Of a stretch of DNA of 64,000 nucleotides, positions 33,091 through 43,835 are shown piece by piece (within the stretch, counting starts at the first letter, position 1; each line of letters starts with the position of its first letter). Source of the DNA: Aphrocallistes beatrix. Taxonomy: Eukaryota > Porifera > Hexactinellida > Sceptrulophora > Aphrocallistidae. Below the pieces are notes generated by a model. It was not told the origin of the DNA, did no database searches, and saw only the letters and a list, made by a program, of their open reading frames with translations. A program made the position numbers and the translations under genes. The stretch covers positions 1,031,674 through 1,095,673 of the forward strand of contig OY725501.1 in the NCBI GenBank assembly GCA_963281255.1, in the 5' to 3' direction.

Positions 33091-33438
33091 ATATATTATA
33101 TATCTTCAATAATTTTTAAGATATAACATCGGCCTCTTTCGGGACCGTAGAGAGGTATGATGCCAGAACTTTACCTATAATATGCGATAACTTGCGAACA
33201 AATGATCGCAACTGAAAATTTTTTTAATTGATCAGAATTTTATTTCTGATACAATTGTCAAATAAATTTTCAATTTTAGTAACGCTAAACTTTAGGGGGT
33301 TAACTCATAAAAATCAAAGTAAATACCGTCCCAACTAGGAAGATTTGATGGTAGACCACTCAGTAATACAATGGAATTAACAATAAAAAACTTACACCGT
33401 TTTTTTTACGTAAGGCAAAGTTTGTCGAGGGCGGTATC
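33091..33438. repeat. Non-coding with a dispersed 115-bp segment
   Basis: 33280-33397 repeats the 25040-25156 segment (CTAACGCTAAACTTTAGGGG onward). The rest shows nothing recognisable. Confidence 0.6.
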
Positions 33439-33570
33439 CAGAGCTGGGCACTAAACCGTTAATCCGTTAATCGTTAATTAACGAAGTTAAATTTTTCATT
33501 AACGATTTAACTTTTAAGTTAACTTTAAAATCATTAACGGACTAATTAACTTCCGTTACAAGTCCGTTAA
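33439..33570. mobile_element. hAT-like MITE, left part
   Basis: It begins CAGAGCTGGGCACTAAACCG, followed by interlaced GTTAATTAACG motifs typical of the subterminal part of some hAT MITEs. I could not find the matching right end. Confidence 0.45.
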
Positions 33571-33804
33571 CACAAATATGAAGGGCATCTTGAAGGACAA
33601 GAGATCATTTCTGTCTGATGAAAACCTCAACATGTTGATTTTCATGAAGGGCAACATGCGTTTCATGGAATTTTTTCAATAAAATCATGTTGCCCTTCCA
33701 TACTTACCAACCCATTTCGACAATTTACTTGGACTCTGGGATTGAAATTCCTGGATTTTAAATGATTTCCTGGATTAAAATTCCTTGATATAATTTCTTA
33801 TAAC

Positions 33805-33953
33805 CGACAAGAGATGTTCTTATAACCGACATATCTGATCTCTTATGTCGGTTATAAGAACATGTTCTTATAACCGAAATACTGTTATAAGAACATATCG
33901 GTTATAAGAACTTTTTTTCAACTCCCAACGATGTTCTTATAACCGGTTTCCAC
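33805..33953. mobile_element. MITE relic rich in GTTCTTATAACCG motifs
   Basis: Direct and inverted copies of GTTCTTATAACCG/CGGTTATAAGAAC. The right end is ACCGGTTTCCACTG followed by TA. The left terminus is truncated. Confidence 0.6.
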
Positions 33954-33956
33954 TGT

Positions 33957-34615
33957 ATAAATATTTTCTAATCCTATTTTCTGAGATTTTTTTTACATCA
34001 ATTATAAAGGTGATAACTTTTTGTAAATTCAACATAGGGGCGAAAACTCAACGGTTTTTAATAGATCTCGAAGAGTAGAACAAAATGAACAGACATATTT
34101 TTGATAATACAAATTAAAAGAGAATTATGAAAAAAATTGTGTCAAAATTATTAAAAATATAATTCCTCGGGTGTTTTGGTTTGAATTTTTAACAAATTTC
34201 AAAAATCTGTCTGTTCATTAGTTAGATCAGCGCCGTCCAACAGGCGGCCCGCGGCCTTGCTTTGTGCGGCCCGCGTTGCGTCCAAAATGCCTCTATCCAT
34301 ACCCATCCCGAGTGCACGCCCCTGTATTGCGGCCCGCCACTAAATGGTATGAAGCAGTTGCGGCCCGAAGTAAATATAGTTGGATGACCCTGAGTTAGAT
34401 CATCGATTTATGAATGAATATGAAAAGTTTCCAAAGGATTGTAAGCATATTGTGTCCGATTTCTTCCTTGTAAAATGATCAATTTTTTTATCTGTTGAAT
34501 TATTTCAATTATTAATGCAGTTTTGCAGATAACTCTGCGATTCAAATCTGCACTGAAAAAATTAAATGATTCGGTTGATAAAGCCAAAAGTTAGCTATTA
34601 TAGGAAAGGCCAACC
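33957..34615. mobile_element. TTAA-target element, 5'-truncated, with hAT MITE inside
   Basis: It is homologous to the right half of the element at 22447-23617 over ~500 bp and ends in ATAGGAAAGGCCAACC followed by TTAA (34616-34619). It is interrupted by the hAT MITE at 34228-34392. Confidence 0.8.
34228..34392. mobile_element. hAT-type MITE (165 bp)
   Basis: The left end CAGCGCCGTCCAAC pairs with the right end read as CAGGGTCATCCAAC. The 8-bp duplication AGTTAGAT is perfect on both sides (34220-34227, 34393-34400). The homologous TTAA element at 23400 lacks it, giving an empty-site comparison. GC-rich GCGGCCCGC motifs fill the interior. Confidence 0.93.
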
Positions 34616-34624
34616 TTAATAGAG

Positions 34625-34893
34625 AGTGTTCTATTCGCCATAAAATGGAGTCATATTTAAATGTCTAGCTCTTGTGGCTTTCAAGATATAACCAACTGAC
34701 TGAAATACGCATCCATAGCAACAATAGAATGCAGCACAGTTCCGTGAGAAATTCCAAATTTTTCGCATCAACCCATTCTCAGCTCAGGTCTATGCAAAAA
34801 CTTCATATTCAATCATAAATTCAACCATCTACCGCATCCCTAGTCTAAAATCCGCAAGTTATTGTGAAGCCTTATTTGTAGTAGGCTATCGTT
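34625..34893 (-). repeat. Dispersed repeat family B, copy 2 (partial)
   Basis: Reverse orientation relative to 30395, sharing AATGTCTAGCTCTTGTGGCT, the GCATCAACCCATTCTCAG region and TAGTCTAAAATCCGCAAGTT. The middle is deleted. Confidence 0.75.
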
Positions 34894-34954
34894 TAAGTTT
34901 AAGATTCATTGGTGTCTTTACATTATTATATACAATTTTTGCCTTTAGTTATTT

Positions 34955-35323
34955 ATGTCTCTTTTTCTCCCCTTTTTATTTTCCATCTTAAAAATATCCA
35001 TTCTGAATAGCCTAGTTTTCCATTTTGTTGATTCCCATAATATTTCACACCAAGTGGTTTATGCTGTAAATTGCGGTGGTGATGAACATACTGATAGCAA
35101 TGGCATTGTATATCGGTCTGATCTCTTGGATAGTGAGGGAATTGCTTCTGATTTTGGTTTGGCTCTTTACATTTCTGGTATTTCTGATCGAGATCAAATT
35201 TTATTTCAAACAGAGAGATATTCTACAAATACTTTTAGGTATAATATTCCACTTGTAGAAGAAGGCTTATATGTTCTTGTTACCAAATTTTCGGAAGTTT
35301 ATTTTAATGAACCAAATAAAAAG
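34955..35323 (+). CDS. Malectin, first coding exon only
   Basis: The exon encodes a hydrophobic leader (about residues 1-26) and then the N-terminal half of a malectin fold: VVYAVNCGGDEHTDSNGI, ASDFGLALYISG, QTERYSTNTFRYNIPLVEEGLYVLVTKFSEVYF. Malectin is an ER membrane lectin that binds Glc2-high-mannose N-glycans during glycoprotein quality control. The exon ends at AAAAAG/GTAATT (donor at 35324), right after the NEPNKK segment, where family members continue. A pyrimidine-rich stretch with TTTGCCTTTAG lies 8 bases before the ATG, suggesting an upstream non-coding exon. I did not find the next exon in the window. HL-1 and a gypsy relic fill the region after the donor. The sequence is uninterrupted, so it is probably a real gene with a long intron, or an orphaned exon. 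Confidence 0.8.
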
Positions 35324-35419
35324 GTAATTATGGATAATGTTAACATTTATTTTCACCATTAATGTTTCGCTGACACGTTATTGCTTGTCTGCTGCGTTTA
35401 GCGTGAGACTCATCCTAAA

Positions 35420-35735
35420 CAAGCGCGCTTCGCTTGTTGCGCTGTGCGGCTAGCAGACACTGTGTCCTCCAGAGTAGTCCTTTGGGCGCCATAGGCTCAC
35501 ATTGATTAATTATAAGGTAGATAATATCTCTAACTAAGTCTGTCTGACTGATATTTATAATCGATATCACTCGAAAAATCACAAATTTTAGCAATTTTTA
35601 ATTTTGTTGATGCATAATGATGACGTCATCAAGGAGTGATGAGTCATCATTTTTTGATGATAGTTGTATCATATTTAGGATATATTTATGTACACGTTCG
35701 ATTAAAATTTCAGCCTTCTATCACCTAAAATGGCA
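35420..35735 (-). repeat. HL-1, truncated copy
   Basis: It runs from the GC-rich 3' end (CAAGCGCGCTTCGCTTG) inward to the AAATTTCAGCCTTCTATCAC segment. It is cut where sequence leading to a gypsy integrase relic begins. Confidence 0.8.
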
Positions 35736-36003
35736 GTTAAGAAAGTTCCCAGAAAACCTGGTCTTCGGAAAATGCCAAGCCCATCAATGTTCTTAATTGT
35801 CCTTAATATTTAAGTGTGAATTGGAATTCCCAACTGTCATACCTCCTGAAGACGCAGCCGAACAAGTAGGCGAGGAAGACGAGGCTATGGGAGAGCATGG
35901 AGGAGTTTAGAGAAGATGGTTTAGATAGACCTAGAACCGCAGATAACCAGGACTGCTTTTGCAAGTTTATTGTGGTTAGTGCGATTGAAAAGAAGTCAGC
36001 TAA
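35736..36003. other. Unassigned, probably gypsy-derived
   Basis: Moderately GC-rich sequence before the integrase relic. No motif recognised. Confidence 0.3.
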
Positions 36004-36650
36004 GGTATGCGAGTACCTCACTTCTTCCAGACAGATAACAGAGGATAATTTACTATTAACCTGCTGAATACGACAGTACGCAATGGTGGCTACAGGTACT
36101 TAATACTCATAGTTGATCTCTTTTCACATTACGTCGAAGCAATCCCGTTGAAAGATCAGACCACCACGTCCATCGTTAACACATTCATGGAAGGATGGGT
36201 CTATCGTGGACTTGGCGTACCAAATACTATGCTCACAGATCAGGGCAAGAATGTTGATGGGTTAGCAGTGCACGAACTGTGCCACGACTTAGGGATTATT
36301 AAACGTCACACCACACCGTAACACCCGGAGTCCGATGGGATGGCCGAAAGACATATCGGCTTCGTCAGACAGGTGATACGTTGGTTGATGCTCGAACGCC
36401 ACCTAGAAAAGGGTTCCTGGTCGTCGTTGTTGCAAGAGATTACTTTCTACGGCATTAATCTGGACAACGCGTCGAGTAAAATATACCCACACATGTTGGG
36501 GTTTGGCCGTCAGCCGATATCACCAATCGATATATCGGTAAAGAAGAGCCAAGAATTGAGTGAAATTGTGCCAGGAGTGCACCCAATCGGGCTCTAAGAA
36601 GCTAGAAAAAGTATGATAAAGGCAAGAAAACATCCAACATAACCACTGGA
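36004..36650 (+). pseudogene. Ty3/gypsy integrase relic (G3)
   Basis: An integrase core on the + strand with the second Asp in LTDQGKNVDG (near 36240) and the Glu in HPESDGMAER (about 36325-36355), preceded by YRYLILIVDLFSHYVEA. An in-frame TAA replaces the Tyr codon usual before HPE. It ends near 36597 with PISPIDISV. No LTR, RT or gag was found nearby, so it is an isolated fragment. It is distinct in sequence from G1 and G2. Confidence 0.85.
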
Positions 36651-36745
36651 GATTGGCTCATGATGAACTTGAAGAACGATTCATATACATGTTGGTTTGT
36701 AGTAAGAGAGGGAACTATCACAATTTCCCACCTCTTTTGTATTAA

Positions 36746-36822
36746 CAAGCACGCTTCGCTTGCTTGCGCTGCGCGGCTTGCGGACACTGCGTGTCCGCAG
36801 AGTCGCCCTGCGGGCGCCTGAA
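36746..36822 (-). repeat. HL-1 3' end fragment
   Basis: CAAGCACGCTTCGCTTGC, GGACACTGCGTGTCCGCAG and GGGCGCCTGAAG are present. Only the terminal ~75 bp remain. Confidence 0.75.
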
Positions 36823-36854
36823 GTTCTCAATCAAACATATTTAGTTTTTTTTTC

Positions 36855-37415
36855 CTTTAAATAAATATTGTAAACAAAGGTCGACGAATAATTTCTCATA
36901 TGGATCCGAAAATATAATATTCAAAATCTACAGCACTACAAACCCCATGTCAACCGTTGGAAGCTAGATTCTAGCCCATTTTTGTAATTTGTTTACTTTA
37001 TGTATCTAATGTAAACAAAAGTAAACAAATTGATCTTCAAATTTACTCGAAAATATGATATTCGAAATCTACACCCCTGAAAACTCCATGTCAACCGTTT
37101 AAAGCAAGTTTCTGGCATATTTTTGAGATTTGTTTACTTTATGTATCTAATGTAAATAAAAGTAAACAAATTGATCATCAAATTTACTCGAAAATATGAT
37201 ATTCGAAATCTACGCCCCTGAAAACCCAATGTCAACCGTTGGAAGCTAGTCTCTAGCCTATTTTTGTAATTTGTTTACTTTATGTATCTAATGTAAACAA
37301 AAGTAAACAAATAATTTATTATATAGATCTGAAAATATCATTTTCGAAATCTACACCCCTACAAACCCCATGTCAACCTTTGGAAGCTAGTCTCTAGCAT
37401 TATTTTCAAAATTCA
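36855..37415. repeat. Tandem array, 141-bp unit, about 4 copies
   Basis: GTAAACAAAA-type markers start at 36870, 37011, 37152 and 37293, exactly 141 bp apart. Each unit holds CATGTCAACCGTTGGAAGC-like sequence and an inverted pair TTTGTTTACTTT/AAAGTAAACAAA. Confidence 0.92.
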
Positions 37416-37946
37416 TCAAATGGTGTGAAAATATGTATATAAAGGTGTGAAAATATGCACATAATCTTTTTTATTGCCATAAATTATAATAGATTTAAGA
37501 TATCAAACTTAAGTTGTGGCTTTGAAGTATTAATAACAATGACGATCTATTGTAGTGTCGTACAATGGTTTCTCTTGTGATAGTGTAGTCATTTATTTTG
37601 TATAGAAAAGGTGCGAAAAATTGTTTTCCATTTTTTTGCAGAGATGTTAAAATTTCGCTTAGATCTTAGAACTTAATCATAGTCATATCATTTGACACCT
37701 ACATGCCAATTTTCACACCTCTATGACTTCCCAATTCTTCAATCAATTCGGACAAACACATAAATATAAAAACAAAAAAATCCTAGCATTTTAATATATA
37801 GGATATTCATTACACTCCATTAAATTTCAGCAAAATATAGATATGCTATACATTTTGTATTTCGCACTTAAAAAATAATTTTTCGTGATGGCCAGCTTCA
37901 TAGTTAATTGCTTAAAACTTTTGAGATAAATGTTGGGAGTCATATA
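37416..37946. other. Non-coding
   Basis: AT-rich. A short direct repeat GGTGTGAAAATATG occurs twice near 37422-37465. Confidence 0.5.
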
Positions 37947-38424
37947 CACTAGCCGGACAAAAGTATTCGTCCACTACGGAAAACCGCCATACAAATAGTA
38001 TTAAAGTAGGTTAATCCACAATGAAATACGTACTCGAACTGTAAGAAATACTCTACTTTTGATTTCAAATTCTTAATTTACACATTCTATTTACTCATAA
38101 TTTAGAGCTTCAACTCAATTACTAACTCCCAAGTTTAAACAAATCTAACTCCTATACCTGATGCTACTTGTCCCTAGTCAGGGCCATTAAATATGATGTC
38201 GATTCATGACGCAAAGTGGCACAGGTTGATAATTTCTACATGGGAATGAGAATTTGTGTTGAAAGTTTCAAAAATGGGTAATTCGGATGTGCAGTTTACG
38301 AATTAGAAATCAAAAATGGAATATTTCTTACAGTTTGAGTAATAATTCCATTATAAATAGACCCACTTTAATACTATTTGTATGAAGGTTTTCGTGGTGG
38401 TCGAATACTTTTGTCCGGGTACTG
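37947..38424. mobile_element. Tc1/mariner-type MITE (478 bp)
   Basis: Left end CACTAGCCGGACAAAAGTAT, right end ATACTTTTGTCCGGGTACTG, with TA on both sides. Long subterminal inverted homology extends to ATACAAATAGTATTAAAGT and its complement. Degraded relatives lie at 29146 and 54758-54993. Confidence 0.88.
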
Positions 38425-38937
38425 TATATATATATTGGCAAGTTGGTATTTAGGGTGAGATTCACAAATCTCTATTACTCCGATGCCAGTAGGCACACCA
38501 ATTCGAGAGTGATTTCATCAATTTCCCCGTGCGATTTAGAGGTTTGTTGAATCTTGTGTTTCCTTCTTTTTTCTATTATAAGTATTTTTCAAGATATAGC
38601 CAATCTATTTTTAGATTATTTTATTGACAAGTAGAGAGGGTGTGATAATGAAATTTCATACATGATTTGGTTAGAAATGGCTTCAGGTACAACAATTATT
38701 TTCATCGAAATTATGAAGTAAAGTGTATCATACATTGTTGTTATTGTAATTAAGTGATATAATTTTGACCATTCTACGGATTGGAAAATTCCTTATTATA
38801 ACGCATGGAATATCATGTTAAAAAAGTTAAAAAGTTAAAGTTTATAGATTTATACACCCCCCGAATCCATGCTAGTATGTTCGCTAAACCTACTGATAGT
38901 TGCTGACTGTGATGTACGCGGTATGTGTGTATGCATA
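38425..38937. other. Non-coding
   Basis: No gene or repeat recognised. Confidence 0.4.
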
Positions 38938-40241
38938 CAGGGTCCGATTTATGTCCCATTTATTTTTACCCATAACTTTGCGAATAATCACTTTGTATCA
39001 TTGAAAATTCACGTATAGATTAGAGATCATGTTACAAATACGAATTATGAATTGCTATTAAATGTTTCCGCCTTTGTTTTTAATTACAGATTTTATTCTG
39101 CCTGGTAAAGCCCCTACGGCGGCACGTAAGACCTCTTGGGGAACCTTCTCCCATTCTGCTACCAAATATCATTTTTAAGACTCAATATTTTAGTGAGATT
39201 TACTATAGGCATTTGTTTCGAGAATGGGCTAATCGAATAACCCATGGGGTTTAGGTCTGGGCTGTACGGAGTCTATTGATCATCACTGATGAACCGCGGA
39301 ATATTGCTGCGAAGCCAATTTTTAGTAGAATTTCGGTATGGCCTTGAGCTCTATCTTGTTGGAAGACGAAGAACCTCCCATTTAATATTGTTTCCATAGG
39401 TTCTTCACAGCTGGCTGTAAAATCAACTCACGGTAGGTGGGAGCGTTGATTTTAATCCCATTGGGGACAAAAACCCGATGTGTCATTCCACTAGTGGATA
39501 TTCCAGGTCAAGCCATCACTGAGAGAGGCTTTTGCAACCTAGGGACATATCTGAGCATTTCTTTATTGCTACATGTCGTGAGTGATATTATTCTGTCATT
39601 TTGACTATTAGAAACCTCGTAGATTGTGAAATTTTTGTCATCTGATAGCAGAATATTTTCCAGACCACAAGTAGCGTGCCGACGAAGTTCTCCCTCACAT
39701 CTCAGTAATCTCTTCTCTTTAACCTGCTCACTAGGGAATGAATCTTCTTTCTTTTGTAACCTCGCATCCCTAAACAGATTTTCACATCTTTGCGGATTGA
39801 AAACTCGGAAACTTTGAGTTCTAGAGCAATTTTTAGCAGCGAACGCCGGGGATTCCAATGAATCCACTCCCACACAGCCTTCTAGAGTTGAAGAACTCTT
39901 ATTGACGGCGGACGACCACTTCTTATCCTGTCCGCAGCTCCTCCGGTCTCCTTGTATCTCCTAATAGTAAGATGGACGAACTTTTGCCTGGATTCAGGAA
40001 ACTTCAACAATTTAATTATTTCTACATGTGTCCCCCCGGTTTTGAATAATTCAATAATTCCACACCTCCCTTGCCCCGTCGAGAATAAAATTTCAGAATC
40101 TGGTTATTTTGAGTAATTAAGATAGATGTTACAGTAAAGTGTCGTTATATCTTAAAAATAGCTTGTATAATAACTAATACACTGGTTATGCTGGGATTGT
40201 TGGTAGTCTAAATTAGGGACAGAACTTACAATCGCACCCTG
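38938..40241 (-). mobile_element. maT-type mariner, 1304 bp, decayed
   Basis: The left end CAGGGTCCGATTTATGTCCC pairs with the right end read as CAGGGTGCGATTGTAAGTTC. TA is duplicated at 38936-38937 and 40242-40243. The length is that of an intact mariner. Transposase on the - strand. Confidence 0.88.
39100..39960 (-). pseudogene. Mariner transposase (maT-like), decayed
   Basis: The best frame (39873-39508) has LLRCEGELRRHATCGLENIL and then LSDDKNFTIYEV, which keeps the first catalytic Asp, followed by QNDRI and RYVPRLQKPLSVMA. It resembles the transposase at 22328-24526. The remaining parts are spread over other frames with stops. Confidence 0.8.
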
Positions 40242-40254
40242 TATGCTAGGGTGT

Positions 40255-40500
40255 TACAGAGAAAAAATCGACTAACAGTTGGCAAGAAAGATAGCACCTG
40301 ACTTAACTTTAACTTTAAACGAGATGACATCCTTAGTGCTTTCAGCTCACCAAGGTTCTGCAAGAGTGTAGGCTCAGATTACATTACCGAAGCAATGTAA
40401 TTGAGAGTAAAATGCAAATGACTAGAGCAAGGTTAGAACCCACGACCTAAGTCTTGGTATTCAAACGCCCTATCCACTGCACTACCCAAGCAGATTAGTA
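40255..40500 (-). repeat. tRNA-derived SINE
   Basis: On the - strand the head (from about 40500) reads TGGGTAGTGCAGTGGATAGG (box A-like) and then GTCGTGGGTTCTAACC (box B-like), 30-odd bases apart as in a tRNA. A ~170 bp unrelated body and a tail with repeated AACTTTAACTTTAA-type sequence follow. It is not an intact tRNA gene because the cloverleaf stems do not all pair. Confidence 0.72.
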
Positions 40501-40739
40501 ATTGACTAATTACACTGTGTAGCAGCATACTCGCTTATTTTTTATTTCTTAATTTCTAGACAATTTTTATGTACTGATTTCGAATCTGTAATTCGTTTTT
40601 AGACCTAACCTATATTTTTTAAGATAATTGAGCTTTTATTTATAGTATCTCTTTTTTCTCCATACCCATTAAGATTCCATACATAATATTGATTAATCAA
40701 TCGCTTTTCCCTTTTGCCTTTTAGACTAGTGCATTTCTC

Positions 40740-42715
40740 CTTAACGAAATGAAAACTAGATGCTGCAAACACCCCTCAGACTTATCTTGCTATGTATGTG
40801 GCCATTATATAGGTCCCAAGTTAGTCAAACATTTTATTAAAAGGTAAAATTTTCCGAAGCATATCGCTCATATTGTGAAATGCCAATTGGTGACCAAGAT
40901 AAGTCTTGGCACTGCATTATATCTGCGGATCATGCCAATCTACTTTAGAGGTTGGCTAAGTGGTGAACGAAAAATATTCCCTTTGCAATACCAAGAATAT
41001 GGTGAGAAGCTAAAAATCACTTGGATGATTGTTATTTCTGTATGGTCAATTTGCATAAGTGTTAATAAGATCACAAGCAGGGCCGGCGACAGAATTTACT
41101 GGCCCCCTAGTAAGATTTCTGGCCGGGCCCCTCCATCTCTTACCCGCTTCTCTTGACGTTTTTGCGCACCTGATTTATGGACTTTATATTGAAATATTTA
41201 ATAATTGAAATAGAGCAATTTCTATAATTCCATATTTTATATCGTGGTGAAGGAATCAGGTTAATAATAAGGTTTCAAACAATGGAATAAATTAATGACA
41301 ATTTATTAATGACAGAATCCTTTGCTTGCTAAGTGTGATATTGATCATAGCAATTATTTTATTAGTGAAAACTAAACAAAGGAATTCATATTGTGATACA
41401 AGCTTATTATGTACATACAAGACACAATTACAATGGACATCTTAAATCCTAAAGAAACTATTACATGCCGACATGGGGCCCCTATTTACAACGGGCCCCC
41501 CGGTTTTACCCCAAGCTACCCCCCCCCCTGTCGCCGGCCCTGATCACAAGTGCATGATCTATCCGAATATCTCATCATAAATTGTACCTGTTGACCACTA
41601 TGACTTTTTACTCATACCAGTTGACCACTATGACTTTTTACTCATACCAGTTCTTCCTGACAATGAACACTACTCGTGGTTAATCAAGTGATGAGTCTTA
41701 ATCAACTGAATCTTGTATCACAAGTGATAAAGACTATTATCCCGGTTTCTACTCTAGAATGCATGTTCTAACTCAACAAGATTTAGATGATCTGGTTAGA
41801 GATCTTGATTTACCAAAAGGCAAAGCTGAACTACTAGGTTCTCATCTACAAGATTGGAATCTACTTGATGCGCATTGCTCTGTTAAAAACTACTGAAATA
41901 GGCAATAGCAATTATCTATTTATTACAGTGTTTCAGATTCGCTCTGCCACTGTATTGATGTCAGTGGGCTTTTCGATTAAATTGGGATCCTCTACGAACC
42001 ATCAGAATGGCGATTGTTTGTTGACAGCTCCTCGCGAGTTTAAAATCCGTTTTGTTGAACACTCAATTCTTATAGCGCACTCTACCCACATGAAAGAAAT
42101 GATCAAATGTGGTGTTTCTTAAAAAATATACCATGAAGCTCATAAATGGGATGTGGTTGGTGATTTCAAGTTGATATGCTTTCTGTTGGGACAACAAGGA
42201 GGTTTACCAAATACTCTTTTGTGCTTTTTGTGCCTGGGGCAGTCGAGTTACAAATATACACTACACGAAAATATGGCCTAATCGATATGACTTGACTCCA
42301 GGAATGCATAATATTCTCAACAAACTTCTAATTGATAGAAATAAAATTACTCCCACCGTTTACCTATCAAACTTGGACTCGTAAAAAATGCTTCAAAGGT
42401 CTCGATTCACAAGCAGAATCTTTTCTGCATTTACGATCAATGTTCCCAAGACTCTCGATAGCAAAAGTGAAAGGTGGGAATTTCACTGGGCCACAAGTAC
42501 GAAGGATGTTGATGTCAAATGAGTTGGAAAGGAAATGACTTCATTGGAGAAAAATGCAAGATATTAAAGAAATGGAACAGCGATATATAGGACACTGGAA
42601 AACTAACATGATGGGGGATTACGTGTGGTCACTTGTTCGAGAGGGAAACAGCATTTTGAACGAAAATGTCGTTCAAAGATTAGATTTTGAACTTCTACAA
42701 GTAGTAATGTTTGTT
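40740..42715 (+). pseudogene. CYICG-family transposase-like protein, decayed copy 1
   Basis: Homologous along its length to the protein at 57428-59137. The N-terminal Cys motif reads CCKHPSDLSCYVCG (40760). Then come GDQDKSWH (near 40890), KNHLDDCYFCMVN (41015-41050), QQDLDDLVRDLDLPKGKAELL (41780-41830), WRLFVDSS (near 41998), GDFKLICFLLGQQGG (42160-42205) and MEQRYIGHW with GDYVWSLVREG (42560-42650). Many frameshifts and stops break it. A hAT MITE is inserted at 41078-41542 with a perfect duplication. The candidate catalytic Asp residues (in FVDSS and GDFK) are kept. Confidence 0.82.
41078..41542. mobile_element. hAT-type MITE (465 bp)
   Basis: TIRs CAGGGCCGGCGACAG and CTGTCGCCGGCCCTG are exact complements. 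The 8-bp duplication ATCACAAG is perfect (41070-41077, 41543-41550). Inserted in CYICG copy 1. Confidence 0.94.
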
Positions 42716-43431
42716 TAATTAGATAAGCTACAATTGCAATACATAAAGTTACTTTTGTTTAAAAATCGTCTTTAATATATAGGTCTCCTGTTTTACGAAA
42801 TTTATATAGCATGAAATTTTCTAGGAATTTGACCAATTGTTACTACCGCAGCAAAATGTTGTATGCAAAATGCAAAAGTATGTAGCACTAGTAGTTTTAC
42901 CTTATCTTCATAATGAGTTTATCACCTGATCGTAATAGTAATCAGGCGATATAAATTACTAGATTATGTAAATACATTTTATCAAATACATTTATTTCCT
43001 AGTGAATAAACTTGTGGTTTAATTCCTACAATTGAAGTTATCTTATGGCTGCGATTACTCATCACTCAATATATTTATTCTTATCACAGTATAATAATAC
43101 TTATGACTTCTCCCGTAACTATTCAACTTGAATACATGTAAAACTTCATTCAAATGGATGCATATTGGGTGTTTTGATAAAAAGATGGGCCAGTCTCCGA
43201 GAAGTGGATAATTCTCTACAGCGGACAGAAGCCATGCCTCCAACGTGTCTGATATTCGGACACTCCACTGTATATCCAATATCTATGTACTATATAGAAT
43301 AGAATTATATGATAATTTCAATTCAATGGTTCACAAGATATCGACAATTTACCAAATGTAACCAATATGATAAATTGTCTAATAACGCGTAAACCACTGA
43401 ATTTAGACAAATAGATTATATTATCACTTAT
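42716..43431. other. Non-coding with a lone pogo-like terminus
   Basis: Near 43253-43272 the strand reads GATATTCGGACACTCCACTG followed by TA, a Tigger-like right end without a recognised left partner. Confidence 0.45.
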
Positions 43432-43835
43432 TAGTAAATAGTCTATTGGCTATCAAATGGAATTACATTTGAATGTCTATCTCTTGCGGTTTTGAAGATA
43501 TGATCCCAACTTACCAAAACACGTTTCCATAGCAGCACTGCAATGTAACAACATTCCATAAAAAAGAATAAAAACACAGAAGTTTATAATAAAAACACTT
43601 AGAAGTGCCCTTAAACGACCTTTGAAAATCACCAAATTTGTCACAAATATAACCTATTGTGCAACTATATGACTAATCTCAATTTTAACAACGAATATGG
43701 GTACTTTGACACCATATTTATATATGTTGGTATATATTCCTAAGCTCTACTTGCTTTGTTAATGATTTAAGGCAGCTCATGTATTAGTTCAACCATCTTC
43801 TACTTTGAGGCCTTATATACAGTAGGCTATGTCAA
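43432..43835 (-). repeat. Dispersed repeat family B, copy 3
   Basis: Reverse orientation. It shares TTTGAATGTCTATCTCTTGC, CATAGCAGCACTGCAATGTA, CACCATATTTATATATG and GCCTTATATACAGTAGGCTA with the other copies. Confidence 0.75.

Noticed and set aside
40420-40495. A functional tRNA gene
   Set aside because: Box A and box B are present but the stems do not all pair, and a SINE-like body follows.
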